A program made the position numbers and the translations under genes. A DNA stretch of 64,000 nt from Alteromonadales bacterium alter-6D02 (GTDB taxonomy: Bacteria; Pseudomonadota; Gammaproteobacteria; Enterobacterales; Psychrobiaceae). Positions 16,509 through 25,992 of this stretch are shown in pieces; positions within the stretch are counted from its first letter, which is position 1; the number at the start of each line of letters is the position of its first letter. The notes under the pieces are model-generated. The model saw only the letters and a list, made by a program, of their open reading frames with translations, had not been told where the DNA came from and searched no databases. Where the stretch lies: positions 1-64,000 of the forward strand of contig PIZK01000011.1 in the NCBI GenBank assembly GCA_002835545.1. The letters run 5' to 3'.

Positions 16509-18698
16509 ATGATAAAGCTAGAATGGAATGCTGGCATGAGTGTGGGCGTCGATTCCATCGACAATGATCATAAAAAAATCATTAGATTATTGGCCGAATT
16601 GTCTAATGCTGTAGGGGAGAGTGGACAGCAACAATATATCGAAGAGACCTTTGAGCAGTTGGAGCAATATGTTCAAGAGCACTTTGAACGTGAAGAGAGG
16701 TTATTAAGTGATATAGGCTATGCTCATTACGCTGAACATTGTGATTCCCATCAAGCGTTTTTCAAACAGCTGGCGCAATTAAAAAAGCGTTGGCAAGATG
16801 AGTGTGAAGAGGGAATATTAGAAGTTATCCTTGATTTCCTTCACCATTGGCTGGTCAATCATATCTTAATTGAGGATTTAGACTATAGCCAACATGTGTA
16901 TCAAACAAAGCTAAGCGCAAAAGAGCAAGCTAATGAGAGCTTGTTACAGCGTCTCTCATCCCAATTAGCTAATCGTATTCCTTTATCTAATCGCGTATTA
17001 ATTTCTATTCTCTTTCCCTTTATTGGTGTGGCTTTCTTATGCATGGTGTTATTAGGTAATAATGTACAAAACTATCAACACATGCAGTTGTTGTCTGGTA
17101 TGGGCACCGTACTAGCTAATGTCAATGCACTGACGCATTCATTACAAGCTGAGCGGGGGTTAACGACGGGCTTGATGAGCTCGAATTATAAAAGTTTTAA
17201 CATCGCACTCACAGATCGCAGAAATAAAACAGACGAATTAAATGCCGTTTTTTGGCAGCATTTAGAGCACTCCGTAGAGCCTCAAGTTAAACAGGTTATC
17301 ATGGAAGGCTTGCCACAGGCTCAAACTGAACTAAAGTCTTTGCAAAAAAACCGACTCGCCTTTGACAGTAATCAAGTGAGCTTTGAGCAGATATTTAATG
17401 CTTATTCGACATTGATTGACATGTTGTTATCTAAAACCGATCGTTTGATTAATTTGGATGTTGATCATGAGCTAATGAGTAGTATTTCAACGATTAACTC
17501 GATGCTACTTTATAAAGAGTATTTAGGTCAGATTCGAGCAGAAGGGGTCAGAATCATTGAGACAGGTCAGGGGCGCTTGGATGATAGCCGTGAGATCAGT
17601 CTACTCATTGGTATGCAGCGCAATGCTCTACGGACCTTTGATAACTTTGCAACGAACCAACAAAAGCAAGTGTGTGCTCAATTCTGTTTGCCACTAACGA
17701 TAGAGAAAAAAATCAGAAAAGAGATGATTGCTTTAAGTGTATTGCCAAAAGAGGTGCAAGGTGATCATTGGTTTGTGGTGATGTCACAAGAAATGGATCA
17801 ATTAAAACTATTTACCGATCAGCTTATTTTATCGCTAGATGAAAAAGCCAAGGCTAAGATTACTAGCCTTCATCAAGGTAGTGAACAGATCATTATAGCG
17901 GTGGCACTCATTGTTGTTTTGAGTATTTGTTTTGTCGTGGTATTAAATCACAGTATTATTTTTCCGATTCGGCAAGTAACTAGTGCGTTAAATAAAGTGT
18001 CCTCAGGAGATAGAGGTGTTCGGTTGCATCAATTTAATGAACAAGATGAAATTGGAAATATATACCGCGCTTATGAAAAACTAAGACGCAAGTTACTGCA
18101 AGTCGATGTCATGCGAGCGATGGTTGAGCAACAACAAGAATTGTTAGAACAAAGCCATTCAGAAACAAAGCACTTTAGGTCATTAGCAGAAACGGATGCT
18201 CTGACTGGTGCTGTAAATCGTCATCACTTTGATACGGCCTTGCAAAATGCCATCATATCAATGCAAGCAGTGAAGGCTCCGCTTTCAATTATGATGCTAG
18301 ATATTGACCACTTTAAACAAATCAACGATAGCTATGGACACCTTGTGGGCGATGAAGTGCTAATTCGCTTTTATCAGGCTTGTAAAAGTGCTGCCAGAGG
18401 GAGTGATACGGTAGCCAGAATTGGCGGTGAAGAATTTGTTGTGATAATGCCAAATACCAACGCGCAACATGCACTGCAGATAGCTGAGCGTTTAAGGAAA
18501 AAAATAAAAGCTCTTAACCCGGTAGTTAATGGCATCACGGTCCCTGTTACTGTGAGTATTGGGGTAAGTGAGTGGCACGATAACTTGTTTGAGTTGATGT
18601 CAGACTTAGTCAATGATGCTGATCAGTCATTATATTTAGCGAAAAATTCGGGGCGTGACAAAGTTGTATTTAGACATGAGCCGATGGTTAATTCTTAA
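16509..18698 (+). CDS. Hemerythrin-NIT-HAMP-GGDEF diguanylate cyclase
   Basis: A membrane protein of about 729 residues making c-di-GMP. Order: N-terminal cytoplasmic hemerythrin domain (residues 1-135; His/Glu iron ligands in IDNDHKK, EHFEREE, HCDSH and HHWLVNHILIED), TM1 (RVLISILFPFIGVAFLCMVLLG), a periplasmic domain with LTHSLQAERGLTTGLMSS typical of nitrate/nitrite-sensing NIT domains, TM2 (IIIAVALIVVLSICFVVVL), HAMP, coiled coil, and a C-terminal GGDEF domain with intact GGEEF active site. ATG 16509 is preferred over 16500 because GAGG at 16495 has proper spacing and the domain starts IKLEW. It could combine oxygen and nitrate signals; the FNR-type box upstream supports a redox role. Confidence 0.9.
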   Translation: MIKLEWNAGMSVGVDSIDNDHKKIIRLLAELSNAVGESGQQQYIEETFEQLEQYVQEHFEREERLLSDIGYAHYAEHCDSHQAFFKQLAQLKKRWQDECEEGILEVILDFLHHWLVNHILIEDLDYSQHVYQTKLSAKEQANESLLQRLSSQLANRIPLSNRVLISILFPFIGVAFLCMVLLGNNVQNYQHMQLLSGMGTVLANVNALTHSLQAERGLTTGLMSSNYKSFNIALTDRRNKTDELNAVFWQHLEHSVEPQVKQVIMEGLPQAQTELKSLQKNRLAFDSNQVSFEQIFNAYSTLIDMLLSKTDRLINLDVDHELMSSISTINSMLLYKEYLGQIRAEGVRIIETGQGRLDDSREISLLIGMQRNALRTFDNFATNQQKQVCAQFCLPLTIEKKIRKEMIALSVLPKEVQGDHWFVVMSQEMDQLKLFTDQLILSLDEKAKAKITSLHQGSEQIIIAVALIVVLSICFVVVLNHSIIFPIRQVTSALNKVSSGDRGVRLHQFNEQDEIGNIYRAYEKLRRKLLQVDVMRAMVEQQQELLEQSHSETKHFRSLAETDALTGAVNRHHFDTALQNAIISMQAVKAPLSIMMLDIDHFKQINDSYGHLVGDEVLIRFYQACKSAARGSDTVARIGGEEFVVIMPNTNAQHALQIAERLRKKIKALNPVVNGITVPVTVSIGVSEWHDNLFELMSDLVNDADQSLYLAKNSGRDKVVFRHEPMVNS

Positions 18699-18737
18699 GT
18701 AAGAGGATTATAGATAAAGATATTTCAAGAAGAATTT

Positions 18738-18813
18738 TGGAGCGACTTACGAGGTTCGAACTCGTGACCTCGACCTTGGCAAGGTCGCGCTCTACCAGCT
18801 GAGCTAAAGTCGC
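18738..18813 (-). tRNA. tRNA-Gly (GCC)
   Basis: A 76-nt cloverleaf on the minus strand with encoded CCA. The acceptor stem is GCGACTT / AAGTCGC, the D arm is TAGCTCAGCTGGTAGAGC, the anticodon loop is TTGCCAA (anticodon GCC), and the T arm is GAGTTCGAACCTC. It is identical to the next two copies. Confidence 0.97.
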
Positions 18814-18842
18814 ATCAAGATAGATTCAATGTTGTGAATATT

Positions 18843-18918
18843 TGGAGCGACTTACGAGGTTCGAACTCGTGACCTCGACCTTGGCAAGGTCGCGCTCTAC
18901 CAGCTGAGCTAAAGTCGC
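18843..18918 (-). tRNA. tRNA-Gly (GCC)
   Basis: Second identical copy of the minus-strand tRNA-Gly, with anticodon loop TTGCCAA and encoded CCA. It is 29 bp from the first copy and probably in the same transcript. Confidence 0.97.
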
Positions 18919-18958
18919 ATCATATATAAACATTGTCTATATTGGATAGATAGTAAAT

Positions 18959-19034
18959 TGGAGCGACTTACGAGGTTCGAACTCGTGACCTCGACCTTGG
19001 CAAGGTCGCGCTCTACCAGCTGAGCTAAAGTCGC
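18959..19034 (-). tRNA. tRNA-Gly (GCC)
   Basis: Third identical copy and the first transcribed of the array. Tandem tRNA-Gly(GCC) next to orn, rsgA and psd resembles the glyVXY locus of E. coli. Confidence 0.97.
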
Positions 19035-19181
19035 AATATTTACTACGCTTTCTAAGACTGGTGCCTAAGAAAGTGAAGCGCATTATAAGTAAATTGAGCT
19101 AAGCTGCAAGTGTTTTTTTCGCTTAGCGGCTCGATTGCTTAAAAACTGTCATTTTTATGCGCTAAATTGACAAAAAAATCG

Positions 19182-19736
19182 TTATTGCTTAAAAAAATGC
19201 TCGCGGTAATAACGCAGCTCAGCAATGGACTCTCTAATGTCGTCTAAGGCTTTATGAGTACCTTGCTTTGAAAAACCTTTGAGCATTTCGGGCTCCCAAC
19301 GGCGCGCTAACTCTTTTATTGTGCTCACATCAATATTACGATAGTGAAAGAAGGCCTCTAGTTCAGGCATGTGACGCGCCATAAAACGGCGGTCTTGGCC
19401 GATACTATTACCACACATTGGAGATTCACCCTGTCCAACCCATGGCGTTAGAAAGGCAATCGTTTGTTCAATCGCGTCTTGTTCTGAGATTGTACTTTCT
19501 TGAACACGTTTGACTAATCCAGAGGCGTTATGATGAGTAGTATTCCACTCGTCCATCGCATCAAGAGCCGATTGAGGCTGGTGGATGGCTAATACTGGCC
19601 CTTCAGCGAGTGTATTTAATTCACTATCAGTCACGATGGTTGCAATCTCTATCACGCGGTCAGTGTCAGGGTTTAACCCTGTCATTTCTAAATCGACCCA
19701 AACGAGGTTGTGCTTATTTTTCTGTGATGATTGCAT
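19182..19736 (-). CDS. orn: Oligoribonuclease
   Basis: A 3'-5' exoribonuclease of the DEDDh family that clears two- to five-nucleotide RNAs, including pGpG from c-di-GMP breakdown. The 184-residue length is standard. Motif I is [28 protein letters not shown] (Asp and Glu of DLE), motif II lies in [36 protein letters not shown], and motif III with catalytic His is in [19 protein letters not shown]. It is divergent from rsgA, as in many gammaproteobacteria. It is functionally linked to the c-di-GMP enzyme upstream only in the general sense. Confidence 0.97.
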   Translation of the reverse strand: MQSSQKNKHNLVWVDLEMTGLNPDTDRVIEIATIVTDSELNTLAEGPVLAIHQPQSALDAMDEWNTTHHNASGLVKRVQESTISEQDAIEQTIAFLTPWVGQGESPMCGNSIGQDRRFMARHMPELEAFFHYRNIDVSTIKELARRWEPEMLKGFSKQGTHKALDDIRESIAELRYYREHFFKQ

Positions 19737-19938
19737 AAAGAACTTCTTGGCTAATTTTTAATGCTGATAGTATATCAGTGTATTGAGAGTAAGCGCTAAT
19801 CTCTCTTATTATTTATTGATACGGGTTAGTTTTGCTCAATCTACCATTCAATAATCGCCTTTATCTATGTTATTTTGTGCTGTACATAGTATGATTAAGA
19901 CAATCTTTACTCATTCAAGACACATTTAGAAGAAACCT

Positions 19939-20991
19939 TTGGCTAAACAAAAGAAATTAACGAAGGGGCAACAGCGCCGCGTTAGCTCCAATCAAAAAAA
20001 ACGTATATCGTCATCGAAGAAGAAAGAGCAACAAGTCCAGTGGCAGGCTGACCAGCTTGGTACTCAAGAAACGGGCTTGGTAATTAGTCGTTATGGCCAA
20101 CATGCTGATATTGAAGATAACGAAGGACAAGTCTTTCGTTGTAACATCCGCCGCACCGCAGGCTCGCTAGTTACTGGTGACAAGGTTGTTTGGCGTAAAG
20201 GTAATGAGGTTTTATCTGGTATTAGCGGGGTCGTTGAAGCAGTTCATGAGCGTGTTAGTGAATTAACTCGCCCTGACTTCTATGACGGCATTAAGGTTGT
20301 TGCCGCTAATATCGATCAAATCTTTATTGTTTCTTCTGTTGCTCCTGCCTTTTCCACTCAAATCGTAGACCGCTATCTAGTAGCCTCTGAAGACGTTGAA
20401 ATCAAACCAATCATTGTTTTAAATAAAATTGATTTATTGGATGATGAAGGCATGGCATTACTTGATGAAATGCTAGAACCGTATCGCCAAATTGGTTACG
20501 AAGTAATCATGCTGTCGAGTCATACGGGAGAAGGTGTTGAAAAATTAAATCAAATGCTCAAAGATAAGGTCAGCATTTTTGTTGGTCAATCGGGTGTTGG
20601 TAAATCATCGTTAATTAATGCCCTGATGCCTAATGCTGAGCTACAAGTGGGTGATATCTCTGACACATCAGGTTTGGGGATGCACACGACTACCACTGCA
20701 AAACTACTTCATTTTGAACACGGTGGTGATTTAATTGATAGCCCAGGTGTGCGTGAGTTTGGCTTGTGGCATCTAGACCCAGAGCGTATTGCGTGGTGTT
20801 TTATTGAGTTTAGAGACTTTCTCGGCGGCTGTAAGTTTAGAGACTGTAAACACCGAGATGACCCCGGTTGTATCTTGGCTCAAGCTGTAGAAGATGAAAA
20901 AATTGATTTCGAGCGCTTTGAAAATTATCATCGTATTCTCGATTCACTAGAAAATAATAAACCAAATCGCCACCCAGGCGGTTCTAATTAA
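19939..20991 (+). CDS. rsgA: Ribosome small subunit-dependent GTPase A
   Basis: A circularly permuted GTPase that helps mature the 30S subunit. The 350-residue chain has a basic N-terminal extension ([21 protein letters not shown]), an OB fold, the GTPase with G4 NKIDL before G1 [15 protein letters not shown], then G3 [10 protein letters not shown], and the zinc-finger [14 protein letters not shown] at the C-terminus. It begins with TTG at 19939, since [12 protein letters not shown] is the normal N-terminus and no better ATG exists. It is 10 bp from psd and likely forms an operon with it. Confidence 0.97.
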   Translation: MAKQKKLTKGQQRRVSSNQKKRISSSKKKEQQVQWQADQLGTQETGLVISRYGQHADIEDNEGQVFRCNIRRTAGSLVTGDKVVWRKGNEVLSGISGVVEAVHERVSELTRPDFYDGIKVVAANIDQIFIVSSVAPAFSTQIVDRYLVASEDVEIKPIIVLNKIDLLDDEGMALLDEMLEPYRQIGYEVIMLSSHTGEGVEKLNQMLKDKVSIFVGQSGVGKSSLINALMPNAELQVGDISDTSGLGMHTTTTAKLLHFEHGGDLIDSPGVREFGLWHLDPERIAWCFIEFRDFLGGCKFRDCKHRDDPGCILAQAVEDEKIDFERFENYHRILDSLENNKPNRHPGGSN

Positions 20992-21001
20992 GGAAGTATC
21001 C

Positions 21002-21949
21002 GTGAGTTTTACCGATAAGTTTAAAATTGTTAGCCAATATTGTTTACCTAAGCATGGAATATCACGCTTGATGGGGCGTTTTGCAGCAAAAGAATGTGGC
21101 GGCATCACAACGGGTTTTATCAACTGGTTTATTAAGCAATATGGCATCGATATGTCAGAAGCTGAGCGTGAAAGTGCTAAAGAATATCGTACCTTTAACG
21201 ATTTCTTTACTCGCGCACTAAAGCCGGGCTTACGTCCAATTAGTGACACCGATGTTGTATTACCCGTTGATGGTTGTGTAAGCCAGTTAGGCCCAACAAA
21301 AGCCGGGCGTATTATTCAAGCTAAAGGCCATGATTATTCTGCCTTTACTTTGCTTGGCGGCGATAAAGAGCGTGCTAAACCATTTGCCAACGGGCACTTT
21401 GCGACAATCTATTTAGCGCCAAAAGATTACCACCGTATTCACATGCCAATGGATGCCACATTGCGTGAAATGGTATATGTGCCAGGTGACTTATTTTCTG
21501 TTAACCCGCTAACAGCACAAAATGTTCCTGGGCTATTTGCTCGTAATGAGCGTGTTGCTGCGATTTTTGATACTGAGTTTGGCCCGATGGCGATGGTGTT
21601 AGTTGGTGCAACAATTGTGGCTAGCATTGAAACTACATGGCACGGCACAGTGACACCACCAAGCAACCAATTAGATAGCTGGGATTATCCTGCTGATGGT
21701 GATGAAGCTATCACCTTCAAAAAGGGTGATGAAATGGGGCGCTTTAAACTAGGTAGTACAGTGGTGATGTTGTTCGGTGATCAAATGCTTGAGCAGTTCG
21801 AACCTTATCTTGAGCCAGAAGTGGTGACACGATTAGGTCAGCCAATGGCTCAATTAAAAGCAACCAAGCAATCGGTAGCATCAAACGTTGAAGCTGCACA
21901 GGATTTAACAGAGCAAGCCTCTGACGAATCAACTGATTCAGCAAGTTAA
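21002..21949 (+). CDS. psd: Phosphatidylserine decarboxylase proenzyme
   Basis: Makes phosphatidylethanolamine at the inner membrane. The 315-residue proenzyme self-cleaves at the Gly-Ser bond of LGST ([14 protein letters not shown]) to generate the pyruvoyl group. Other markers are [24 protein letters not shown], with catalytic His, and HGTVTPP. It starts at GTG 21002 after the AGGAAGT ribosome site. The C-terminal extension after about residue 275 (Ala/Thr/Ser/Gln-rich) is longer than in E. coli and likely disordered. It is co-directional with rsgA. Confidence 0.97.
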   Translation: MSFTDKFKIVSQYCLPKHGISRLMGRFAAKECGGITTGFINWFIKQYGIDMSEAERESAKEYRTFNDFFTRALKPGLRPISDTDVVLPVDGCVSQLGPTKAGRIIQAKGHDYSAFTLLGGDKERAKPFANGHFATIYLAPKDYHRIHMPMDATLREMVYVPGDLFSVNPLTAQNVPGLFARNERVAAIFDTEFGPMAMVLVGATIVASIETTWHGTVTPPSNQLDSWDYPADGDEAITFKKGDEMGRFKLGSTVVMLFGDQMLEQFEPYLEPEVVTRLGQPMAQLKATKQSVASNVEAAQDLTEQASDESTDSAS

Positions 21950-21957
21950 TTGTCTGA

Positions 21958-22839
21958 GTGAACGAGCAAAGTAAAAGCTTAGTTCAACTTCATTTCGCAG
22001 TACTGCTTTTTGGCGGTACTGCGTTATTTTCACACCTTCTCCCTTGGTCTGCACTTGATATTACTATGTTCCGTAGTGGTTTAGCTGCTTGTGCATTAGC
22101 CGTGATGATCAAGTTTCAGCGTGACAACTTATTACTAAACAATGCCACAGACTATAAAGTCGCTTTAATACTAGGCGTGCTGATTGGTTTACACTGGGTC
22201 ACTTATTTTTATGCAATGCAATTGGCGGGAGTTGCCGTTGGGATGTTGGCATTTTTTTGTTATCCCGTGGTCACCGTATTTCTAGAACCACTGTTTAATA
22301 AAACCCGTGCCCACCGTCGTGACATACTCTGCGCTATCGCCGTTTTTATCGGGGTATTACTGCTTGTTCCTGAACTTTCTATGCAAAATGATACAACACT
22401 TGGTGTGGTGATTGGGGTGGTGTCTGGCTTTTTATTTGCGCTGCGCAATGTGCTGCATAAACAGTATTTCAGTCATTATAAAGGCACCCAAGCCATGTTC
22501 TACCAAACCTTGGTTGTGTCATTGATGTTGGTGTCATTTGTTGATTTTAACCCGCTAGAAATGACGGGTGTATGGCACGACGGTGCTGTTGGTGAGCTGG
22601 GCCTATTAGTGGTGTTATCGGTTATTTTTACTGCCGCGCCCCATGCGTTTTTAGCACATTGCTTTAGGCAACTCTCGGCTAAAACCGCAGGCTTAATCTC
22701 CTGTTTGCAACCTCTCTATGGTGTGGCACTGGCAGCTCTCATTTTAGGGCAATGGCCTAGTAGCATGGTCTATATTGGTGGCGCATTAATCGTCGCCGCT
22801 GCGGTATTAGAAACGATATTAGTAACGAAGAATCGGTAA
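21958..22839 (+). CDS. EamA/DMT-family membrane transporter
   Basis: A 293-residue inner-membrane protein with ten predicted hydrophobic segments forming two EamA repeats (LHFAVLLFGGTALFSHLLPW, then GVVIGVVSGFLFALRNVLHK). It begins with GTG 21958, 8 bp after psd, and is probably co-transcribed with it. The conserved AGVAVGMLAFFCYPVVTVFLEP and SAKTAGLISCLQPLYGVALA regions are typical of the family, which exports small metabolites or amino acids. The substrate is unknown. A 24-bp tandem repeat lies between it and convergent mrcB. Confidence 0.88.
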   Translation: MNEQSKSLVQLHFAVLLFGGTALFSHLLPWSALDITMFRSGLAACALAVMIKFQRDNLLLNNATDYKVALILGVLIGLHWVTYFYAMQLAGVAVGMLAFFCYPVVTVFLEPLFNKTRAHRRDILCAIAVFIGVLLLVPELSMQNDTTLGVVIGVVSGFLFALRNVLHKQYFSHYKGTQAMFYQTLVVSLMLVSFVDFNPLEMTGVWHDGAVGELGLLVVLSVIFTAAPHAFLAHCFRQLSAKTAGLISCLQPLYGVALAALILGQWPSSMVYIGGALIVAAAVLETILVTKNR

Positions 22840-22864
22840 GCTACTCTTCGTTACTTTGTCACCC

Positions 22865-23010
22865 TGACATGCCACCATTGTAACGTCTTGACATACCACC
22901 ACTGTGACGTCCTGACATGCCACCACTGTGACGTCCTGATATGCCACCACTGTGACGTCTTGACATGCCACCACTTCGTCGTCCTGACATGCTTTTAGTC
23001 AGGATCTCGC
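22865..23010. repeat. 24-bp tandem repeat ending in a REP-like hairpin
   Basis: Units start at 22865, 22889, 22913, 22937 and 22961 with an exact 24-bp period, consensus TGACATGCCACCACTGTGAC plus GTCC. A sixth start at 22985 runs into TGACATGCTTTTAGTCAGGA-TCTCGC, which can fold as CCTGAC/GTCAGG. There are no spacers, so it is not a CRISPR array. A one-unit relative occurs at 180-232. Confidence 0.9.
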
Positions 23011-23029
23011 TTTACTCAATGCCGCGCTA

Positions 23030-25375
23030 CTATTCTGTAAAACTATCAAAGAAATCACTAAATACAGATTGCTTCTTCTTAGGTGTATTACAACCATGCC
23101 CACCTTGCCATGCTGCAGCTAATACAGGCATCGTGACAGCATCACGACAGCCTTTAGCACTAGCGACACCACTGAAACTATTAAAGTAACCCGTGGTGAT
23201 TTGTGTTGGCTGTTTTAGCGAAAGTGAAACGCCGCCACGCTGTTTTACAAAGTCACTATAGACGGTTAAAGCACCGGAACTCCCCGTTAAGCCTGTCGGT
23301 TTATTATCATCACGGCCAAGCCATACCACGGTAGCTTCATTATTATCAAACCCCGCATACCAGCTATCCCGTAAGTCATCGGTTGTTCCCGTTTTACCAG
23401 CTAATCGTTTGCCTTTATTACGCCAAGTTAAAGATTTTGCTGTGCCTGTTTTTGTAACTTGTGCCATAGCATATTTTGTTAAATAGGCGGCTGGAGGACT
23501 AATGGCTTGCACGGGGATTTTATTATACCCATAAAACGTGTCGTTACTGTCGTTGGTGACAGCAATCACCGCGTGTAGTGTGAGCTTTTCGCCTTGGTTA
23601 GCTAGGCTTTGATACAGCTGAGTCATTTGCCATGGGCTTGACTCGAGTGCACCAAGTAGCATCGATGGTAACAACTTAACTTCATTATTCCAGCCTGCAC
23701 GATTTAAGGTATAAGAGATATTATCAAGGCCCACGTCCATACCAAGATTTACAAAAGGAATGTTATAAGAATGAGTTAAGGCATCGAATAAGTTGGTCTG
23801 TTCACGATATTTTTTATCGTAATTGAGCGGCTTCCAAGTATTACCTTCGCCGTCTTTAAGGGAAATTGGCTTATCCTTAAGTGGGGTCGCTAGATTATAA
23901 CGCGCGGCATCCTCAAGGGCTGTGGCTAACACAAAAGGTTTAATTAAAGATCCTATAGGGCGTACTGCATTGAGAGCACGATTAAAGCCAGCAAAGTTTT
24001 TATTTTTCCCCTCAACAATCGCTTTAATTTCCCCTGTTTTATAATTGGCAACAATCATTGCGCCTTCTAAATCATTGGTCTTTTTTGACTTCTCGAGCAG
24101 CTTAATTCGTTTTGTTAAGCTTTGCTGAGCAAAACGCTGTGCACTACTGTCTAAGGTGGTGAAAATAGAAATCCCTGAGCTCTTAGAAAAGTCTTGGGTG
24201 AAACGAGTTGCTAACTCGCGGCGAACCAGCGACATAAATCCATGAAACTCACCGTTTTTAGCAACACTATTTTTTAAACCGAGTTTAGCGTCAACGGCCT
24301 TTTTATACTGAGCGATTGAAATATAATCTTCACTTAAGAGTTGACGTAAAATTAAATTACGGCGTTTTAACGCACGCTCTTGATAACGCTTAGGGTTATA
24401 ATAGCTAGGACCTTTGATCATCGCGACAAGTAATGCGATTTGATCTGGTGTTAATTCATTGATTGGGCGGGCGAAATAGAATTCACTAGCCAAGCCAAAA
24501 CCATTGACACTTAACGCACCATTTTGTCCAAGGAAAACCTCATTAAGGTATATTTCAAGTAACTCATCCTTTGAATATTTAAACTCGATTAAAATTGAGT
24601 AATAAGCTTCTTTGACCTTTCGCCACAATGAACGCTCACGAGTAAGAAAAACATTCTTCACTAGCTGTTGAGTTAACGTTGAACCACCTTGAACAGTACG
24701 GCCAGCTTTTATATTGGCAACCATGGCGCGAATAATTGATAGCGGAGCGATACCTTTATGTTGATAGAACTTACGATCTTCAATATGAATTAGCGCTGCA
24801 ATAAGGAGTTCAGGAAACTCTTCTCGAGGTACAAATAATCGATCTTCTTTACTGCTGTTGCGAATACGCTGTAATAGTTTAGGCTCAATATTAAATTGCG
24901 TTAATGACTCTTTATTGTTTCGGGTGGTAATTGATGAAAGGTAGCTGCCCTTGAAGTTGAGCATTACACGTTTAGCGGGGTGGGGGCCGTCAACATAATT
25001 AAAGGCACGTCGATTGATATCGATTTTTGTCTTTGAAACTGAGTACTCACCGGGAGAGCTTGGGTTACTAACACGTCGATAATTTAACTCTTCAAGTTCA
25101 TTAATGACCTGATTACGCGCTATCGCTTGTCTTGGCTTAAGGCTTAATGACTGAGCATACACTTTGGCTGGAATATCCCAGTGGTCATGAGAAAACTTTT
25201 GTTCAATTTTACCATCAAGGTAAATACCATAGCCGCCAATAACCGCAAACATCACTAGCAACAGCTTAGCACTTAAGACTAATAGCTTCTTACGCCAAGA
25301 TTTAGCTGTTTTGCTTTTCGTTGCTTTGCTCTTTTTTTCTTCAGCCGTTGGCTTGTCATCAGTTTTTTTAGTCAT
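23030..25375 (-). CDS. mrcB: Penicillin-binding protein 1B
   Basis: A bifunctional peptidoglycan glycosyltransferase/transpeptidase of 781 residues anchored by one N-terminal TM (LLVLSAKLLLVMFAVIGGYGIYL). Its short cytoplasmic tail is Lys/Ala-rich. The UB2H-like domain is followed by GT51 motifs EDRKFYQHKGI, GGSTLTQQLVKN and RKVKEAY. Transpeptidase motifs are SLIKPF (SxxK), SYN and KTGTT. It builds the lateral wall with LpoB-type activators. The start MTKKTDDKPTAEEKKS at 25375 is the only sensible one. mrcB and hrpB are commonly neighbours in gammaproteobacteria; here hrpB is 35 kb away. Confidence 0.96.
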   Translation of the reverse strand: MTKKTDDKPTAEEKKSKATKSKTAKSWRKKLLVLSAKLLLVMFAVIGGYGIYLDGKIEQKFSHDHWDIPAKVYAQSLSLKPRQAIARNQVINELEELNYRRVSNPSSPGEYSVSKTKIDINRRAFNYVDGPHPAKRVMLNFKGSYLSSITTRNNKESLTQFNIEPKLLQRIRNSSKEDRLFVPREEFPELLIAALIHIEDRKFYQHKGIAPLSIIRAMVANIKAGRTVQGGSTLTQQLVKNVFLTRERSLWRKVKEAYYSILIEFKYSKDELLEIYLNEVFLGQNGALSVNGFGLASEFYFARPINELTPDQIALLVAMIKGPSYYNPKRYQERALKRRNLILRQLLSEDYISIAQYKKAVDAKLGLKNSVAKNGEFHGFMSLVRRELATRFTQDFSKSSGISIFTTLDSSAQRFAQQSLTKRIKLLEKSKKTNDLEGAMIVANYKTGEIKAIVEGKNKNFAGFNRALNAVRPIGSLIKPFVLATALEDAARYNLATPLKDKPISLKDGEGNTWKPLNYDKKYREQTNLFDALTHSYNIPFVNLGMDVGLDNISYTLNRAGWNNEVKLLPSMLLGALESSPWQMTQLYQSLANQGEKLTLHAVIAVTNDSNDTFYGYNKIPVQAISPPAAYLTKYAMAQVTKTGTAKSLTWRNKGKRLAGKTGTTDDLRDSWYAGFDNNEATVVWLGRDDNKPTGLTGSSGALTVYSDFVKQRGGVSLSLKQPTQITTGYFNSFSGVASAKGCRDAVTMPVLAAAWQGGHGCNTPKKKQSVFSDFFDSFTE

Positions 25376-25753
25376 TAATTGAAGTTGTTCTAATTTAAGT
25401 GGGCGTTACGACGCTTATTTTAGGAAATATGTACAAATAATATAGTGTATCAATGATGGCTTAACCTTAGCTGTCTTGGCTTAAAACCTTATTACCACTA
25501 CCTATGCCATATTAAAACAATCACCTCACCGAAGCTAATGTTAGTTCTTTTTTGTTACTAAACAATAAGTGATAAAAATAATTGTGAATAAAATTTGCAC
25601 AATGCAATTTTGTTGACTAGCTTAAGTTTGCGGCAGCGCAGTGAGGTTGTCGCCGCATGAAGTAAAAAGGAATGGTTGGTTTTTGCATTAATACAATCAA
25701 CTAAATAATGAAAAACATACCGATAGTTTATCGGTGATATGGAGAACAATATT
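25376..25753. other. Intergenic region between divergent mrcB and bacteriocin-like gene
   Basis: About 380 bp of AT-rich DNA holding the promoters of both divergent genes. A small stem GCGGC/GCCGC occurs near 25629-25655. No further gene is seen. The left edge of any insertion between mrcB and hrpB would lie here. Confidence 0.4.
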
Positions 25754-25927
25754 ATGCGTGAATTAAGTGTGAGTGAAATGGATCAGGTTAATGGCGGGTT
25801 GAGTGCAGAGAAAGGTGCAATTGCAGAAGCTGCTATTGCCGGTGCTGCATTTGCTGTCGGAATGACTGGTGTGGGATTAATAGCTACAGCTGCTGTCCTT
25901 GCATGTGTTGCACTGATGGAAGACTAA
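25754..25927 (+). CDS. Double-glycine leader bacteriocin-like peptide precursor
   Basis: A 57-residue peptide with leader MRELSVSEMDQVNGG (15 residues), a textbook double-Gly leader of class II bacteriocins/microcins cut by C39 peptidase-ABC exporters. The 42-residue core, starting LSAEKGAIAEAAIAG, is almost all Ala, Gly, Val, Ile and Leu with small-xxx-small spacing and a single Cys, as in membrane-inserting peptides. ATG 25754 is chosen because GGAG at 25741-25744 sits 9 nt upstream; an ATG at 25739 would add five residues and lacks a site. The nearest C39 exporter in the window is at 45224. It is followed by a hairpin and a rhomboid-like gene. Confidence 0.82.
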   Translation: MRELSVSEMDQVNGGLSAEKGAIAEAAIAGAAFAVGMTGVGLIATAAVLACVALMED

Positions 25928-25938
25928 GTTAGTCGGTG

Positions 25939-25963
25939 GTACTACGGCTGTTTGCTGTAGTAC
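25939..25963 (+). terminator. Stem-loop after the bacteriocin-like gene
   Basis: GTACTACGGC and GCTGTAGTAC form a 10-bp stem with one G-U pair and a 5-nt loop. There is no strong T run, so it may attenuate, or protect the peptide mRNA, rather than stop transcription fully. Confidence 0.5.
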
Positions 25964-25992
25964 TCATTTAGTCATAAGTTTAGGTTAATTGC

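Noticed and set aside
22865-23010. CRISPR-like direct repeats
   Set aside because: Units are 24 bp, directly adjacent with no spacers, and there are no cas genes.
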